A DNA stretch of 64,000 nt from assembly GCA_016872835.1 (NCBI GenBank), contig VGYX01000002.1:1-64000 (forward strand), in the 5' to 3' direction. Source of the DNA: Planctomycetota bacterium (GTDB taxonomy: Bacteria; Planctomycetota; Phycisphaerae; Phycisphaerales; SM1A02). The stretch's first letter is position 1. Every line of letters starts with the position of its first letter. The position numbers were made by a program, and so were the translations under genes. Under the pieces are notes generated by a model. It saw only the letters and a program-made list of their open reading frames with translations. It ran no database searches and was not told where the DNA came from. Below are positions 40,131 through 49,040 of this stretch, piece after piece.

Positions 40131-43009
40131 GCGATCCTGCGGGCGATGAACTGTGGATCATCGACGGCCACGCGCAGTTCTTCCGCGCGTACCACGCGAT
40201 CCGCGGGGGCATGACCAGCCCCATCACGAACGAGCCCACGCACATGGTGTTCGGTTTCACGGGCACGCTGCTGAAGCTGCTGCGAGAGCGCAAGCCGCGC
40301 TGTCTGGTGCTGGTGATCGACGCGGCCGGCGACCAGGGCACCTTCCGCTCGGAGATCTACCCCGCGTACAAGGCGCACCGCGAGCCGCCTCCTGGGGACT
40401 TCCGGCCGCAGGCTGAGCGATGCGTGGAGATCTGCCGGCTGCTCGGCATCCCGGTGGTGGCGGTTCCGAGGGTCGAGGCGGACGACTCCATCGCCACGAT
40501 CGTGCGGCGCGCGCGCAGAGCGCACCCCTCGCGACCGATCCGCATTCTCAGCCGCGACAAGGATCTGGGTCAGCTGCTCGACGCACATGCCGTGCTGGTC
40601 GACGGACAGACGGGCCAGATGATGGACGCGGAGGCGCTGTTCGAGAGCAAGGGCGTGAAGCCGGGGCAGGTCGTGGACATGCTCACGCTGATGGGCGATC
40701 CGGTCGACAACGTCCCGGGCGCCAAGGGCATCGGACCGAAGACGGCGGCGTCGCTCATCACCCAGCATGGCTCGCTGGAGGCGCTGCTTGCGAAGCTCGA
40801 CACGCTCACGCCGGCCAAGCGTCAGGCGATCGAGGCGGTGCAGGACGCCTTCCCGATGACACGACAGCTCGTGTCGCTGAAGGAGGACTGCGCGGTCGAG
40901 GCGGGCATCGAGGATCGACCGCTCGACCTCTCGAAGGCCGACGCGCCGGCCGTGATGGAACTCATGCATCGGCTCGGCTTCCACCGGCTGCGCGGCGAGA
41001 TGGCCGAGGTGCTTGGCGTGACGGCGGCGGCGGAGCCGGTGAAGGCGGCCGAGACGGCACCGAGGAGCGCTGTGCCGCGCACGCGCAAGTCCGAAGCCGG
41101 GCCATCGCTGTTCGACGCCCCGGCTGACGAGCCGCAGGCCCCGGCGCTGGATGGCATCACGCGCGACGGGACCTACGCGATGCTCGGAACGGCCGAAGCG
41201 GTCGACGCATTCGTGCGTGACGCGCGCGCGGCCTGCGCGAAGGGTGCCGTGCTTGCCTTCGACACCGAGACTGACGCATTGGCACCGACGCGATGTGGAC
41301 TGGTGGGGGTGTCGCTGGCGTTCGAGACGCAGCGAGGCGTCTACATCCCCGTGCGCAGCCCGCAGACGGCGCGGCATCTCGACTGGGAGACGCTGCAACC
41401 GCTCCTGAGGCCGCTGCTCGAGGACCCGCAGGTTCCGAAGACCGCGCACAACGCGAAGTTCGACCTGATCGTGTTGCAACGCCACGGCGTGTCCGTGCTC
41501 GGACTGGTGGATGACACCCTGGTCTCCAGCCATCTGGTCGACGCCTCGCGGGTGGGTCACGGTCTCGACGCGCTCGCGGAGGCGTTGCTGGGTCACCGGA
41601 ACATCCCGATCGAGAGCCTGATCGGAAGTGGCAGGGCGCAGCGAAGGTTCGACCAGGCGGATCTGGATCTCGCCACCGAGTACGCCGCCGAGGACGCCGA
41701 CATCGCCCTGCGCCTGCACCGCCATTTCGCGCCGCAGATCGCGACGCAGGGGCTGCGGAGCCTGCTGGACACGGTGGAGCTGCCGCTGGTGCACGTGATC
41801 GCACGCATGGAACGCTGGGGCATTCGCGTGGACGCTGCGGAACTGGATCGCCAGCGTGAGGGACTGGAGCGACGCCTGGTCGAGATCCGCACGCAGGTGA
41901 TCGCGGCCAGTCCCCGCGAGTTCAACCTGGACTCGCCCAAGCAACTCGCCGAGGTGCTCTTCAACGCGCCCGGCGACGCCATGCCTGGGCTTGGTCTGAA
42001 GGTGGTCAAGCGCACGAAGACGGGTGCCAGCACCGACATGGAGGTGCTGGAGAAGCTCGCCGCGGATCCCGCCGTGCATTCGGCCGTGCCGTCGCTGGTG
42101 CTGCAGCATCGACAGCTCTCGAAGCTGGTCGGCACGTATCTGGTGGGTCTGAAGGAGGCGATCGATCCCGCCGACGGCCGGGTGCACGCGAGCTTCCATC
42201 AGCTTGGCGCGGCGACGGGGCGCCTGTCGAGCAGCGATCCGAACCTTCAGAACATTCCCATCCGCACGGGCGAGGGCCGTGAGATCCGGAAGGCGTTCAA
42301 GCCTGAGGCCGGCTTCGTCTTCGTCAGCGCGGACTACTCGCAGATCGAGTTGCGGCTGCTGGCGCATCTGTCGGGCGATCCGGGTTTGAGCAAGGCCTTC
42401 CGCCGCGGCGAGGACATCCACCGCGCGGTGGCCGCGCAAACATTCGGCGTGCCGATCGATCAGGTGACCGACGCGCAACGCAGCGCCGCGAAGATGGTGA
42501 ACTTCGGCATCGTGTACGGCATCACGCCCTGGGGACTGGCGCGCAGGCTCGGCCCCGATGCCAGCGTGGAGCACGCGACGCGGATCATCCACGACTACAA
42601 GGCGAGGTTCCAGAAGATCCAGTCGTTCCTGGAAGCGTGCGTGGACAAGGCGAAGACGGATGGATTCGTGGCCACCATGCTGGGAAGGCGTCGACCGATT
42701 CCGCAGGTGCACTCACGCAATCCCGCCGAACGCGCGCTTGGCGAACGGATGGCCATCAACACCGTGGTGCAGGGGAGCGCGGCGGACCTGATCAAGGTGG
42801 CGATGGTGCGGCTGGCCCAGGTGCTGCCCATGGAACATCCGAAGGCCCGTCTGCTGCTGCAGGTGCACGACGAACTGCTGGTCGAGGCGCCGGAACGCGA
42901 AGCCGAGGCCGTGCTGGCGTGCATGCAGCGGGTGATGGAGAGCGCCATGCGTCTCGACGTGCCGCTGAAGGCCGACGGAGGCATTGGCCACGACTGGTTC
43001 GAGGCGTGA
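40127..43009 (+). CDS. polA: DNA polymerase I
   Basis: 960 residues. The N-terminal 5'-nuclease domain has IDAAGDQGTFRSEIYPAYKA, EADDSIA, SRDKDLGQLL and GDPVDNVPGAKGIGPKTAAS. The 3'-5' proofreading domain keeps its acidic residues (FDTETD with Asp379/Glu381, HNAKFD, and YAAEDAD), so it is probably active. The polymerase domain has motif A (VSADYSQIELRLLAHLSGD), motif B (RSAAKMVNFGIVYGI) and motif C (LLQVHDELLVEAP). It fills gaps in repair and removes RNA primers. The GTG start overlaps the nucleotidyltransferase stop (GTGA). Confidence 0.97.
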   Translation: MSDPAGDELWIIDGHAQFFRAYHAIRGGMTSPITNEPTHMVFGFTGTLLKLLRERKPRCLVLVIDAAGDQGTFRSEIYPAYKAHREPPPGDFRPQAERCVEICRLLGIPVVAVPRVEADDSIATIVRRARRAHPSRPIRILSRDKDLGQLLDAHAVLVDGQTGQMMDAEALFESKGVKPGQVVDMLTLMGDPVDNVPGAKGIGPKTAASLITQHGSLEALLAKLDTLTPAKRQAIEAVQDAFPMTRQLVSLKEDCAVEAGIEDRPLDLSKADAPAVMELMHRLGFHRLRGEMAEVLGVTAAAEPVKAAETAPRSAVPRTRKSEAGPSLFDAPADEPQAPALDGITRDGTYAMLGTAEAVDAFVRDARAACAKGAVLAFDTETDALAPTRCGLVGVSLAFETQRGVYIPVRSPQTARHLDWETLQPLLRPLLEDPQVPKTAHNAKFDLIVLQRHGVSVLGLVDDTLVSSHLVDASRVGHGLDALAEALLGHRNIPIESLIGSGRAQRRFDQADLDLATEYAAEDADIALRLHRHFAPQIATQGLRSLLDTVELPLVHVIARMERWGIRVDAAELDRQREGLERRLVEIRTQVIAASPREFNLDSPKQLAEVLFNAPGDAMPGLGLKVVKRTKTGASTDMEVLEKLAADPAVHSAVPSLVLQHRQLSKLVGTYLVGLKEAIDPADGRVHASFHQLGAATGRLSSSDPNLQNIPIRTGEGREIRKAFKPEAGFVFVSADYSQIELRLLAHLSGDPGLSKAFRRGEDIHRAVAAQTFGVPIDQVTDAQRSAAKMVNFGIVYGITPWGLARRLGPDASVEHATRIIHDYKARFQKIQSFLEACVDKAKTDGFVATMLGRRRPIPQVHSRNPAERALGERMAINTVVQGSAADLIKVAMVRLAQVLPMEHPKARLLLQVHDELLVEAPEREAEAVLACMQRVMESAMRLDVPLKADGGIGHDWFEA

Positions 43010-43075
43010 GCTCGGCTCGGGAGTTCCGCGGAACTGCCTGAAAACACGGGCACCGGAGCGGCCCGCGTCGCCCCA

Positions 43076-43103
43076 TTGACCCCCAATGGTCCTTCGCTAG
43101 ACT
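43076..43103 (+). promoter_or_regulatory. Promoter of the tRNA-Asp / tRNA-Val unit
   Basis: TTGACC (43076-43081) and TAGACT (43098-43103) are 16 bases apart, and the tRNA-Asp gene starts 28 bases later. A short inverted repeat CCAGACG..CGTCTGG lies between the promoter and the tRNA (43111-43126) and may be part of the precursor leader. Confidence 0.65.
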
Positions 43104-43130
43104 TGCCCCTCCAGACGCTCGTCTGGTGTT

Positions 43131-43204
43131 GGGGCGGTAGCTCAATTGGTTAGAGTACCGGCTTGTCACGCCGGTGGTTGCGGGTTCGATTCCCGTCCGC
43201 CTCG
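43131..43204 (+). tRNA. tRNA-Asp (anticodon GTC)
   Basis: The acceptor GGGGCGG/CCGCCTC (one G-U) folds with D-arm GCTC..GAGT, anticodon stem CCGGC/GCCGG with loop TTGTCAC (anticodon GTC) and T-arm GCGGG-TTCGATT-CCCGT, and discriminator G43204, the aspartate identity base. CCA is not encoded. Confidence 0.96.
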
Positions 43205-43213
43205 CTTGTTCAG

Positions 43214-43275
43214 GCCGCAGCGAGAACTGCGGCTGAGCCGGAAAGGACGAGGCCGTCGCCCGAGTGCGACGGCCT
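43214..43275 (+). terminator. Two hairpins between tRNA-Asp and tRNA-Val
   Basis: GCCGCAG (43214-43220) pairs with CTGCGGC (43227-43233). AGGCCGTCGC (43250-43259) pairs perfectly with GCGACGGCCT (43266-43275). Neither has a strong T tract, so they may be processing signals or weak terminators rather than full stops. Confidence 0.45.
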
Positions 43276-43302
43276 TGCCGTTTCCGGGTGGATCGGTGTC
43301 AC

Positions 43303-43375
43303 GGGCGCTTAGCTCAGTTGGCAGAGCACCGCCATTACACGGCGGGAGTCACAGGTTCGAGTCCTGTAGCGCCCA
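43303..43375 (+). tRNA. tRNA-Val (anticodon TAC)
   Basis: The acceptor GGGCGCT/AGCGCCC is fully paired. The D-arm is GCTC..GAGC, the anticodon stem CCGCC/GGCGG has loop ATTACAC (anticodon TAC), and the T-arm is ACAGG-TTCGAGT-CCTGT with discriminator A43375. CCA is not encoded. Confidence 0.96.
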
Positions 43376-43384
43376 CTGCGCTCG

Positions 43385-43558
43385 GCAAGACGAAGGCCTT
43401 CGGCCTGCGTCTTGCCTCGCTTCGTGTGCGCTTGCGTGCGGGCTTCGCCCGCCCGCGGCGCGGCTCTGCCGCGCCCCGGCCTCACGACGCGGCTTCGCCG
43501 CGTTCGAGTCCTGCGGTGTGTCCGGTCGCCACGAGCGGCTTTGCCGCGTGCGAGTCCT
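43385..43558. repeat. Cluster of five GC hairpins with a duplicated tRNA T-loop sequence
   Basis: Five strong stem-loops follow each other: 43385-43415 (GCAAGACG..CGTCTTGC with an inner AGGCC/GGCCT), 43438-43452 (GCGGGC/GCCCGC), 43457-43475 (GGCGCGGC/GCCGCGCC), 43487-43503 (ACGCGGC/GCCGCGT) and ~43535-43547 (GCGGC/GCCGC). All have tiny pyrimidine loops (TTC, TCT, TTT). The first may terminate tRNA-Val. The 11-mer TTCGAGTCCTG of the tRNA-Val T-arm (43356-43366) recurs exactly at 43503-43513, and CGAGTCCT again at 43551-43558. No gene is visible here. Confidence 0.6.
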
Positions 43559-44088
43559 CAATTCAGTCGCCACAGCGCGAAGTTCAGCGCGCTGGCGAAG
43601 GAGACCCATGCCGCGTAGGGCAGCAGCAGCAGTGATGCCGTGCGCGCGATGGGCCACGCGATCGTGACCGTCGCGACGATGCATGCCAGCAGCGTGATGA
43701 TGACGACGAACGCCAGCCCTGGCGCGTGAAGCCCGAAGAAAACCGGGGTCCAAGCGAAGTTCAGGGCAAGCTGGATCGCGAAGAGCGTGGAGGCTTTGCG
43801 GCCCGCCGGCCTCTTTCGCTCGGTCCAGAGAATCCAGCCCGCGACGCCGATCATGATGTAGAGCACGGTCCACACGGGTCCGAATAGCCACGGTGGGGGC
43901 GTCCACGTGGGCTTCGCGAGGGACTGGTACCACGCACCCGGAGGCGTCGCGAGTCCGCTGGCTGCGCCGCCGACGACACAGAGCATGCAGAAGGCGAGGA
44001 GCGCTGCCCAGGGGCGTCGAGTGCGCTCGAAAGCACGAGAATTCGGCGCATTCACGCCGATCGCGGCGAAAGTTTCTGGATTCGCCAT
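43558..44088 (-). CDS. TspO/MBR family membrane protein
   Basis: 176 residues with five membrane helices. Hallmarks are WYQSLAKPTWTPPPWLFGPV, WTVLYIMIGVAGWILW, LALNFAWTPVFFGLH and the end YAAWVSFASALNFALWRLN, all typical of the tryptophan-rich TspO/translocator protein family, which binds tetrapyrroles and cholesterol-like ligands. The N-terminal ~25 residues are extra. The start ATG 44088 lies seven bases after TAAACT, so the transcript is probably leaderless. It is divergent from a CotH-type secreted protein gene with a shared AT-rich promoter. Confidence 0.92.
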   Translation of the reverse strand: MANPETFAAIGVNAPNSRAFERTRRPWAALLAFCMLCVVGGAASGLATPPGAWYQSLAKPTWTPPPWLFGPVWTVLYIMIGVAGWILWTERKRPAGRKASTLFAIQLALNFAWTPVFFGLHAPGLAFVVIITLLACIVATVTIAWPIARTASLLLLPYAAWVSFASALNFALWRLN

Positions 44089-44114
44089 CGGTTTCAGTTT
44101 ATATCAGGGGCTCG
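44089..44114. promoter_or_regulatory. Short divergent promoter between tspO and the CotH gene
   Basis: Only 26 bp separate the two start codons. The sequence contains TAAACT on the minus strand (44101-44096, seven bases before the tspO ATG) and TATATC on the plus strand (44100-44105), followed by AGGGGC, a possible Shine-Dalgarno, before ATG 44115. The two -10 elements overlap. Confidence 0.45.
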
Positions 44115-46712
44115 ATGAATCGCGAGACTGCCGAGCCGCTGCGCCCAATTTGGCTGCTGTCGCTCGGCCTCCTGCTGGCTGTGCCTGCGTTGGCCAGCGT
44201 CCGGATCAACGAGATCCAGTCCAGCAACACGGTCACCATTCGAGACGAGAACAACGACTCCTCGGACTGGATCGAGCTTTATAACGACGGCACCGCTGCC
44301 GTGAACCTGCAGGGTTGGGCGCTCTCCGACAGCGCCTCCACTCCATTCAAGTGGACTTTCGGAACCGTCACGATCCAGCCTCGCCAGTACCTGCTGGTCT
44401 GGGCGAGCAGCAAGAACCGTCCGAACGGTCCCGAGGTCCACACGAACTTCGCGATCAGCGCTTCCGGCGAGCCGATTCTCCTGACGCAGCCGGACGGCAC
44501 GCGCGCCGACGAGTATCCAAGCATCGCGGTCGCGCGCGACACCTCGATGGGTCGCAAGCCGGACGGCACGGGCGCTCTCTTCTTCTTCGCCTCTCCAACG
44601 CCCGGCGCCGCGAACACCACCGCCGGCACCTCGGTGGAGACCCTCGCGCAGCCGACCTTCTCGGTTGCGGGGGGCATGTACACGGGTCCTGTCACCGTGT
44701 CGATCGCGTCCAGCGTCTCGGGTGGAACCGTGCGCTACACGCTCGACGGTTCCGATCCGACCGAATCATCGACCGCGTACACGGGCCCCATCACGCTCAA
44801 CAGTCGTGCGGGCCAGGCCAACGTCTACTCGGCGATCCCGACGAACTATCTCGCCCCCGGTCCGCCGTATTACGAAGGGTGGCAGGCTCCCGCCGGCGAG
44901 GTGTTCAAGATCCATCCGCTGCGCGCGCGCGTGTTCCGGTCCGGTTCGCTGCCGAGTCGCATCACGACGCAGTCCTATCTCGTTGATCCGCTCGGATCGG
45001 GTCGCTATCCGTTCCCGGTGGTGTCGCTGAACACCACGCCTGCAAACCTGTTCGACAGCGCGATCGGCATCTACGTGCCGGACAACTACTACAACGAAGG
45101 CAGCGCATGGGAGCGTTCGGGGCACATCGAGTTCTACGAGCAGGGCGGGGCGCTCGCATTCCAGGGCGAGGTCGGCATCCGCATCCATGGCAACACGACT
45201 GTGAGCCGTCCGCGCAAGGCGCTTCGGATCTATGCGCGCAACCCGACCGGCAACCAGCCCTTCAGCCACCGGATCTTCCCCGAGAAGGACGTGGACGCGT
45301 TCGACACGTTCCTGCTTCGGGCCGCTGGAAACGACTGGGGGCACTCGATCTTCCGCGATGCGCTGGTGAGCGACATCGCGTCGCCGACGGGCCTGGACCG
45401 CATGAGCACGCGCCCGGCCGTGGTGTTCATCGATGGTGAGTACTGGGGTATCCACAACGTCCGTGACCGCATCGATGAGGGCTATCACTTCCATCACTAT
45501 GGCCTGGGCGAGAACGACTACACGCAGCTTGAGATCTGGTCGGGAGCGGCGCCGAGCAGTGCGCCGATCTACGACCGCGGGAATCCCTCGATGCTTCCGG
45601 ACTATCAGGACATTCTCTCTCGCGCCGCGACGGGGGAGTTCGCGACCGCGGCTGGGTACGCGGCGCTCGAGGATCGCATCGACGTGGGCAACTTCATCGA
45701 CTACTCATTCCACGAGATCTGGTGCGGCAACACGGACTGGCCCGGCAACAACGTGCGCCTCTGGCGCAAGGTCGTCCCGGACCGCTCGGCGGGCGCGCAT
45801 CCGCGGCATGACGGGCGCTGGCGCTGGATCCTGTACGACGCGGACTTCGCGTTCGCGCTGAACTTCTCGTATGTGCCGGGCTGGAATTCCAGCGCCGCCA
45901 CCACCGCGCAGTACGACTGCCTGGCGCATGCCACCGCCACCAACGGCACCTTCTGGAGCAACAACGAGATCGGAACGCGTCTGCTTCGGAAGTGCCTGGA
46001 CAACGCGAGCTTTCGCCAGCGATTCATCAGCCGGGCCTGCGACCTCCTGAACACCACGCTGTCCGCGGCCGGAACCACCAGCCGACTCGACGCGTTCCAG
46101 GCCGCGTACGCACCGGGTATGACGGAGCACGTCGCGCGGTGGCGTCAGCCAACCAACTGGACGGGCGAACTCGCGCGCTTGCGCACCTACATGCAGGCAC
46201 GGCCTGCCGCGATGTTCGGGCACATCGCCACCAAGTTCGGCCTGCTGGGTACCGCCACGTTGACGGCCGATGTCGACGCCCAGTCCGAGGGTGTGGTGCA
46301 GGTGAACTCGATCGTGCTGGACGCGGGCACCGCGGGAGTCGCCGCAGCGCCCTATCCATGGACGGGCACCTACATGCGCGGCGTTCCCGTCACGCTCACC
46401 GCGCGGCCACGTGACGGGTTCCGCTTCGCCGGCTGGGTCGACAGCGCGGGCTTGGCGGGTGTCGATCCGGACAGCGAGAGCGTGCAGGTGCTGCTGTCAG
46501 GAGCCCGGACGATCCGGGCCAGTTTCGAGCCGCTGCTGTGCCTGGCGGACCTGGATGGAAACGGTGAGGTGGACCCGGGCGACATCGCGATGGCGCTTCT
46601 GGACTTCGGATCGTGTGGCGGTTGTCCCGCGGATCTCGATGGCACCGGCGAGGTCGATTTCGCCGACGTTGCGCTGATCCTTGTCGATTTCGGCAGCTGC
46701 GCTGGGCGCTGA
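44115..46712 (+). CDS. Secreted CotH-kinase family protein with lamin-tail, chitobiase-like and dockerin-like domains
   Basis: About 865 residues. A signal peptide (WLLSLGLLLAVPALA) is followed by a lamin-tail domain (RINEIQSSNTVTIRDENNDS, SDWIELYNDGTAAVNLQGWA), a chitobiase-C-terminal-like Fn3 unit (GTVRYTLDGSDPTESSTAYT), and the CotH domain (PFPVVSLNTTPANLFD; GHIEFYEQGG; RKALRIYARN; FDTFLLRAAGNDWGHSIFRD; FIDGEYWGIHNVRDRID; RWILYDADFAFAL). An InlB-like repeat (LTARPRDGFRFAGWVDSAG) and two dockerin-like motifs (ADLDGNGEVDPGDIAMALLD and ADLDGTGEVDFADVALILVD) close it. CotH domains are secreted protein kinases in Bacillus spores, but the planctomycete ones are uncharacterised. The substrate is unknown. 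Confidence 0.88.
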   Translation: MNRETAEPLRPIWLLSLGLLLAVPALASVRINEIQSSNTVTIRDENNDSSDWIELYNDGTAAVNLQGWALSDSASTPFKWTFGTVTIQPRQYLLVWASSKNRPNGPEVHTNFAISASGEPILLTQPDGTRADEYPSIAVARDTSMGRKPDGTGALFFFASPTPGAANTTAGTSVETLAQPTFSVAGGMYTGPVTVSIASSVSGGTVRYTLDGSDPTESSTAYTGPITLNSRAGQANVYSAIPTNYLAPGPPYYEGWQAPAGEVFKIHPLRARVFRSGSLPSRITTQSYLVDPLGSGRYPFPVVSLNTTPANLFDSAIGIYVPDNYYNEGSAWERSGHIEFYEQGGALAFQGEVGIRIHGNTTVSRPRKALRIYARNPTGNQPFSHRIFPEKDVDAFDTFLLRAAGNDWGHSIFRDALVSDIASPTGLDRMSTRPAVVFIDGEYWGIHNVRDRIDEGYHFHHYGLGENDYTQLEIWSGAAPSSAPIYDRGNPSMLPDYQDILSRAATGEFATAAGYAALEDRIDVGNFIDYSFHEIWCGNTDWPGNNVRLWRKVVPDRSAGAHPRHDGRWRWILYDADFAFALNFSYVPGWNSSAATTAQYDCLAHATATNGTFWSNNEIGTRLLRKCLDNASFRQRFISRACDLLNTTLSAAGTTSRLDAFQAAYAPGMTEHVARWRQPTNWTGELARLRTYMQARPAAMFGHIATKFGLLGTATLTADVDAQSEGVVQVNSIVLDAGTAGVAAAPYPWTGTYMRGVPVTLTARPRDGFRFAGWVDSAGLAGVDPDSESVQVLLSGARTIRASFEPLLCLADLDGNGEVDPGDIAMALLDFGSCGGCPADLDGTGEVDFADVALILVDFGSCAGR

Positions 46713-46772
46713 AGCGGATCTCTTCCCGTGATCGTTCTTGCCCCGTCCCCAATCGCGCCTACCTTGCAGGGC

Positions 46773-47813
46773 ATGAAGGGTTGGCTCATTCCACTTCTGG
46801 CATGTGCGCCGATGGCGACCGCCGGTGCCGAGGTGGTGCGTTGGGAGTGCGTGCTGGATCCGGCCACCACCTATCAGCAGACCACGAACACCTCGGTGCC
46901 GGTCGTCGGCGACTGGATCGGCAGTCATGACGCCACGCTGAACCCTGGGGGCACCCGTACCTTGCCCGGGCTCTTCGGGGGGTCCGGCAACGTCGCAATT
47001 CCCTACACCGGATCTGCGCGCTCGCTCATCGAGCTTCCCGCGGCGACGCCACTTGGTGGCTTCACACTGTGGTTTGACGAGGCCACGGCACAGCTGCGCA
47101 TGAATTTCTTGATGGTCGACGCGCTGGCCGGGCGCACCGGCGTGGTGCGGTCGAGTCTGGTGGTGACCTATGGAAACTTCCGGACCGTCGCACCAACCTC
47201 CACCTATCCGGGCGCCTCGAACCTTGCGCTCCCCCTCGCGGATGGCGTGATCACCTTGGTGGAGGCGACCCAGACCAGCGAGGCGATGACGACAGCGACG
47301 CCAGTGGGCGATGCGCTGTGGGACTTCATCCTGAACGTGCCGGTGCAGGTGCGCGCCGTCGGCACCGTGATGGGGGACCCGTTCGAGAACGTCGAGCCCG
47401 CGACACTCTCGCTGCAAGGACGAATCGACCTCACGCAGGGAACCTTGCGTGTCTCAAGCCAAGGCACCGTGAGCGAGACCGCGCCTGTGCCGCCGCCAGC
47501 GCCCTTGGTTCGGTGGCCCATGAGCATCCCCACGATTCTTCCGCCCGGCGCCACGGCGAACCTGCTCGTGAACGGCACGTTCTCGCAGGGTTTGTCGACC
47601 ACCACGGCAAGCACGAACCTGCTTGCCACGGGCCGCCGCATCTGCCCCATCGATTTCGACGTCTCGGGCGTGATCGACTACGGAGACGTGACGCTGGTCC
47701 TGCTGGAATTCGGACCCTGCGAGGGATGCGCGACCGACGTGGACGGCACGGGAGAGGTCGACTACGGCGACCTCGTGCTGGTGCTGCTCGAGTTCGGTCC
47801 GTGCGGCGGCTGA
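46773..47813 (+). CDS. Secreted protein with dockerin-like tag, function unknown
   Basis: About 346 residues. A signal peptide (KGWLIPLLACAPMATAGAE) is followed by a beta-rich region without a recognised domain and a tandem dockerin-like end (FDVSGVIDYGDVTLVLLEFG and DVDGTGEVDYGDLVLVLLEF, each followed by a GPC or similar). The start ATG 46773 lies seven bases after TACCTT; the frame further up to 46728 is not supported. It shares the C-terminal tag with the CotH protein just upstream, and both are probably exported by the same route. Confidence 0.8.
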   Translation: MKGWLIPLLACAPMATAGAEVVRWECVLDPATTYQQTTNTSVPVVGDWIGSHDATLNPGGTRTLPGLFGGSGNVAIPYTGSARSLIELPAATPLGGFTLWFDEATAQLRMNFLMVDALAGRTGVVRSSLVVTYGNFRTVAPTSTYPGASNLALPLADGVITLVEATQTSEAMTTATPVGDALWDFILNVPVQVRAVGTVMGDPFENVEPATLSLQGRIDLTQGTLRVSSQGTVSETAPVPPPAPLVRWPMSIPTILPPGATANLLVNGTFSQGLSTTTASTNLLATGRRICPIDFDVSGVIDYGDVTLVLLEFGPCEGCATDVDGTGEVDYGDLVLVLLEFGPCGG

Positions 47814-47829
47814 GGCCGGAGCGGGCGGC

Positions 47830-48639
47830 TCACTTCTTGAACTTGCGCGACGACTTCTTCGCGTTCGCGTCGACCGCGGCCTGCGCCTCGGCGAGCTTGC
47901 GTTCCTGTTCCACCTTGCGCTCGGCCGCCGCACGCTTCTCCTGCACGGCGATCTCCGTCGCGTTGATCTTGCGATGCACCTCGTCGCACACGCGCGCGTG
48001 GACCACGATGATGGGCAGCGTTCCCACCGCGAACTGCTTGATCTTCTTGTCGTCGCAGTTCTCGTACTGCCAGCGATAGAGCGCGATCGATCGCGGCTGG
48101 CGAAGGGACTGCTCCCACAGGTACTCGCGGTCAAGATCCGCCGCCGCGAGCGCCGACAGCCGCTGCAGCACGGCGGTCTGTTCGGCGGAGAGCGCCGTGG
48201 GGAGCGGCGCCCCCGACTCGGCCGATGCCTTGGTCAGGATCAACCTCATCGCAGTGTGGTTGGTGACCATCCGGTGTCCAAGATCCTTGACGGCCTGCGA
48301 TTCCCCGCTCCGCTTCACGAGCTCGCCAAGCTCGATCTCCATCAGCGCGTCGGCCATGGCGAGTTCGGCGAATCGGGTGGCGGCGATCTCGGCGTTGATG
48401 TCCACCGGCTTCGGCCGCGCCGGGGGGAAGGGGTTGCCATTCTCGTCGAGGAGCGGGGACGGGGCCTGCTCGGCGCCATCGGTCGCCGCCTTCGCACCAT
48501 CATTCGGCTTGGTGTCGGCGGCGAGCGCAGGCGAGGCGAACGTCAGGCACATCGCGAGCAGGGCAAGGAGCCGCGGTGCGGCGCCGGTTGTGACATGCGT
48601 CTGGCGTTGGGTTCGAGCGTTCAGGCGGGGATGGATCAT
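47830..48639 (-). CDS. Secreted DUF4142-like protein
   Basis: 269 residues with a signal peptide (PRLLALLAMCLTFASPALA). The middle (FAELAMADALMEIELGELVK, SGESQAVKDLGHRMVTNHTA, then LDREYLWEQ) follows the pattern of DUF4142, a ferritin-like helical domain found in exported bacterial proteins. A Lys/Ala/Glu-rich C-terminal helix (AEIAVQEKRAAAERKVEQER region) ends in SSRKFKK. It starts eight bases after the stop of a TonB-receptor fragment on the same strand, with GAGG as a likely ribosome-binding site, so it was probably the second gene of a receptor operon that has been truncated. Confidence 0.7.
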   Translation of the reverse strand: MIHPRLNARTQRQTHVTTGAAPRLLALLAMCLTFASPALAADTKPNDGAKAATDGAEQAPSPLLDENGNPFPPARPKPVDINAEIAATRFAELAMADALMEIELGELVKRSGESQAVKDLGHRMVTNHTAMRLILTKASAESGAPLPTALSAEQTAVLQRLSALAAADLDREYLWEQSLRQPRSIALYRWQYENCDDKKIKQFAVGTLPIIVVHARVCDEVHRKINATEIAVQEKRAAAERKVEQERKLAEAQAAVDANAKKSSRKFKK

Positions 48640-48647
48640 GGAGGTCC

Positions 48648-49040
48648 TCAGAAGATCATCGAGAAAGTCAGGCCGAACTGCAGATCGATGCCGGCGGTGT
48701 AGGTGGAGTTGGTGCCCGTCTGCCCGTCCACGGTCTCGTACTGCGTCTCACGGACCGGATTGGTCAGGTTCTTGGCGGCGAAGTTCAACGCGAAGCCCCA
48801 CAGCAGGGGCTGACGAAGCGTGAAGTTCAGCGTCGGGTAGGGCTGCTGGTAGATCGCGGGCACGAGCAGCGTGCCCGGCTGTGGACCGGGGGGAGCGGGC
48901 GGGGACGGCGTCGCGTCGGTGGTGGCGGCGGAGATGAGCGACTTGCCCTGGTAGTTGTAGAACAGCCCGAGTTGCGTGCCCCACGGTTCGTAGTCGTAGG
49001 TCAGGTTCGCGTTGAAGAGATAGTCCGGCGTGCCGGTCAT
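48648..49040 (-). pseudogene. TonB-dependent receptor, C-terminal fragment
   Basis: The frame encodes ~130 residues typical of the last beta-strands of a TonB-dependent outer-membrane receptor: TPDYLFNANLTYDYEPWGTQ, LGLFYNYQGKSL, YPTLNFTLRQPLLWGFALNF, AAKNLTNP and the terminal AGIDLQFGLTFSMIF ending in aromatic Phe. Receptors are 700-1000 residues; everything upstream, including plug and signal peptide, is missing. Upstream of 49040 the sequence changes abruptly to the end of a dockerin-tagged gene on the other strand. The fragment cannot be secreted and is presumably dead. Confidence 0.75.
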
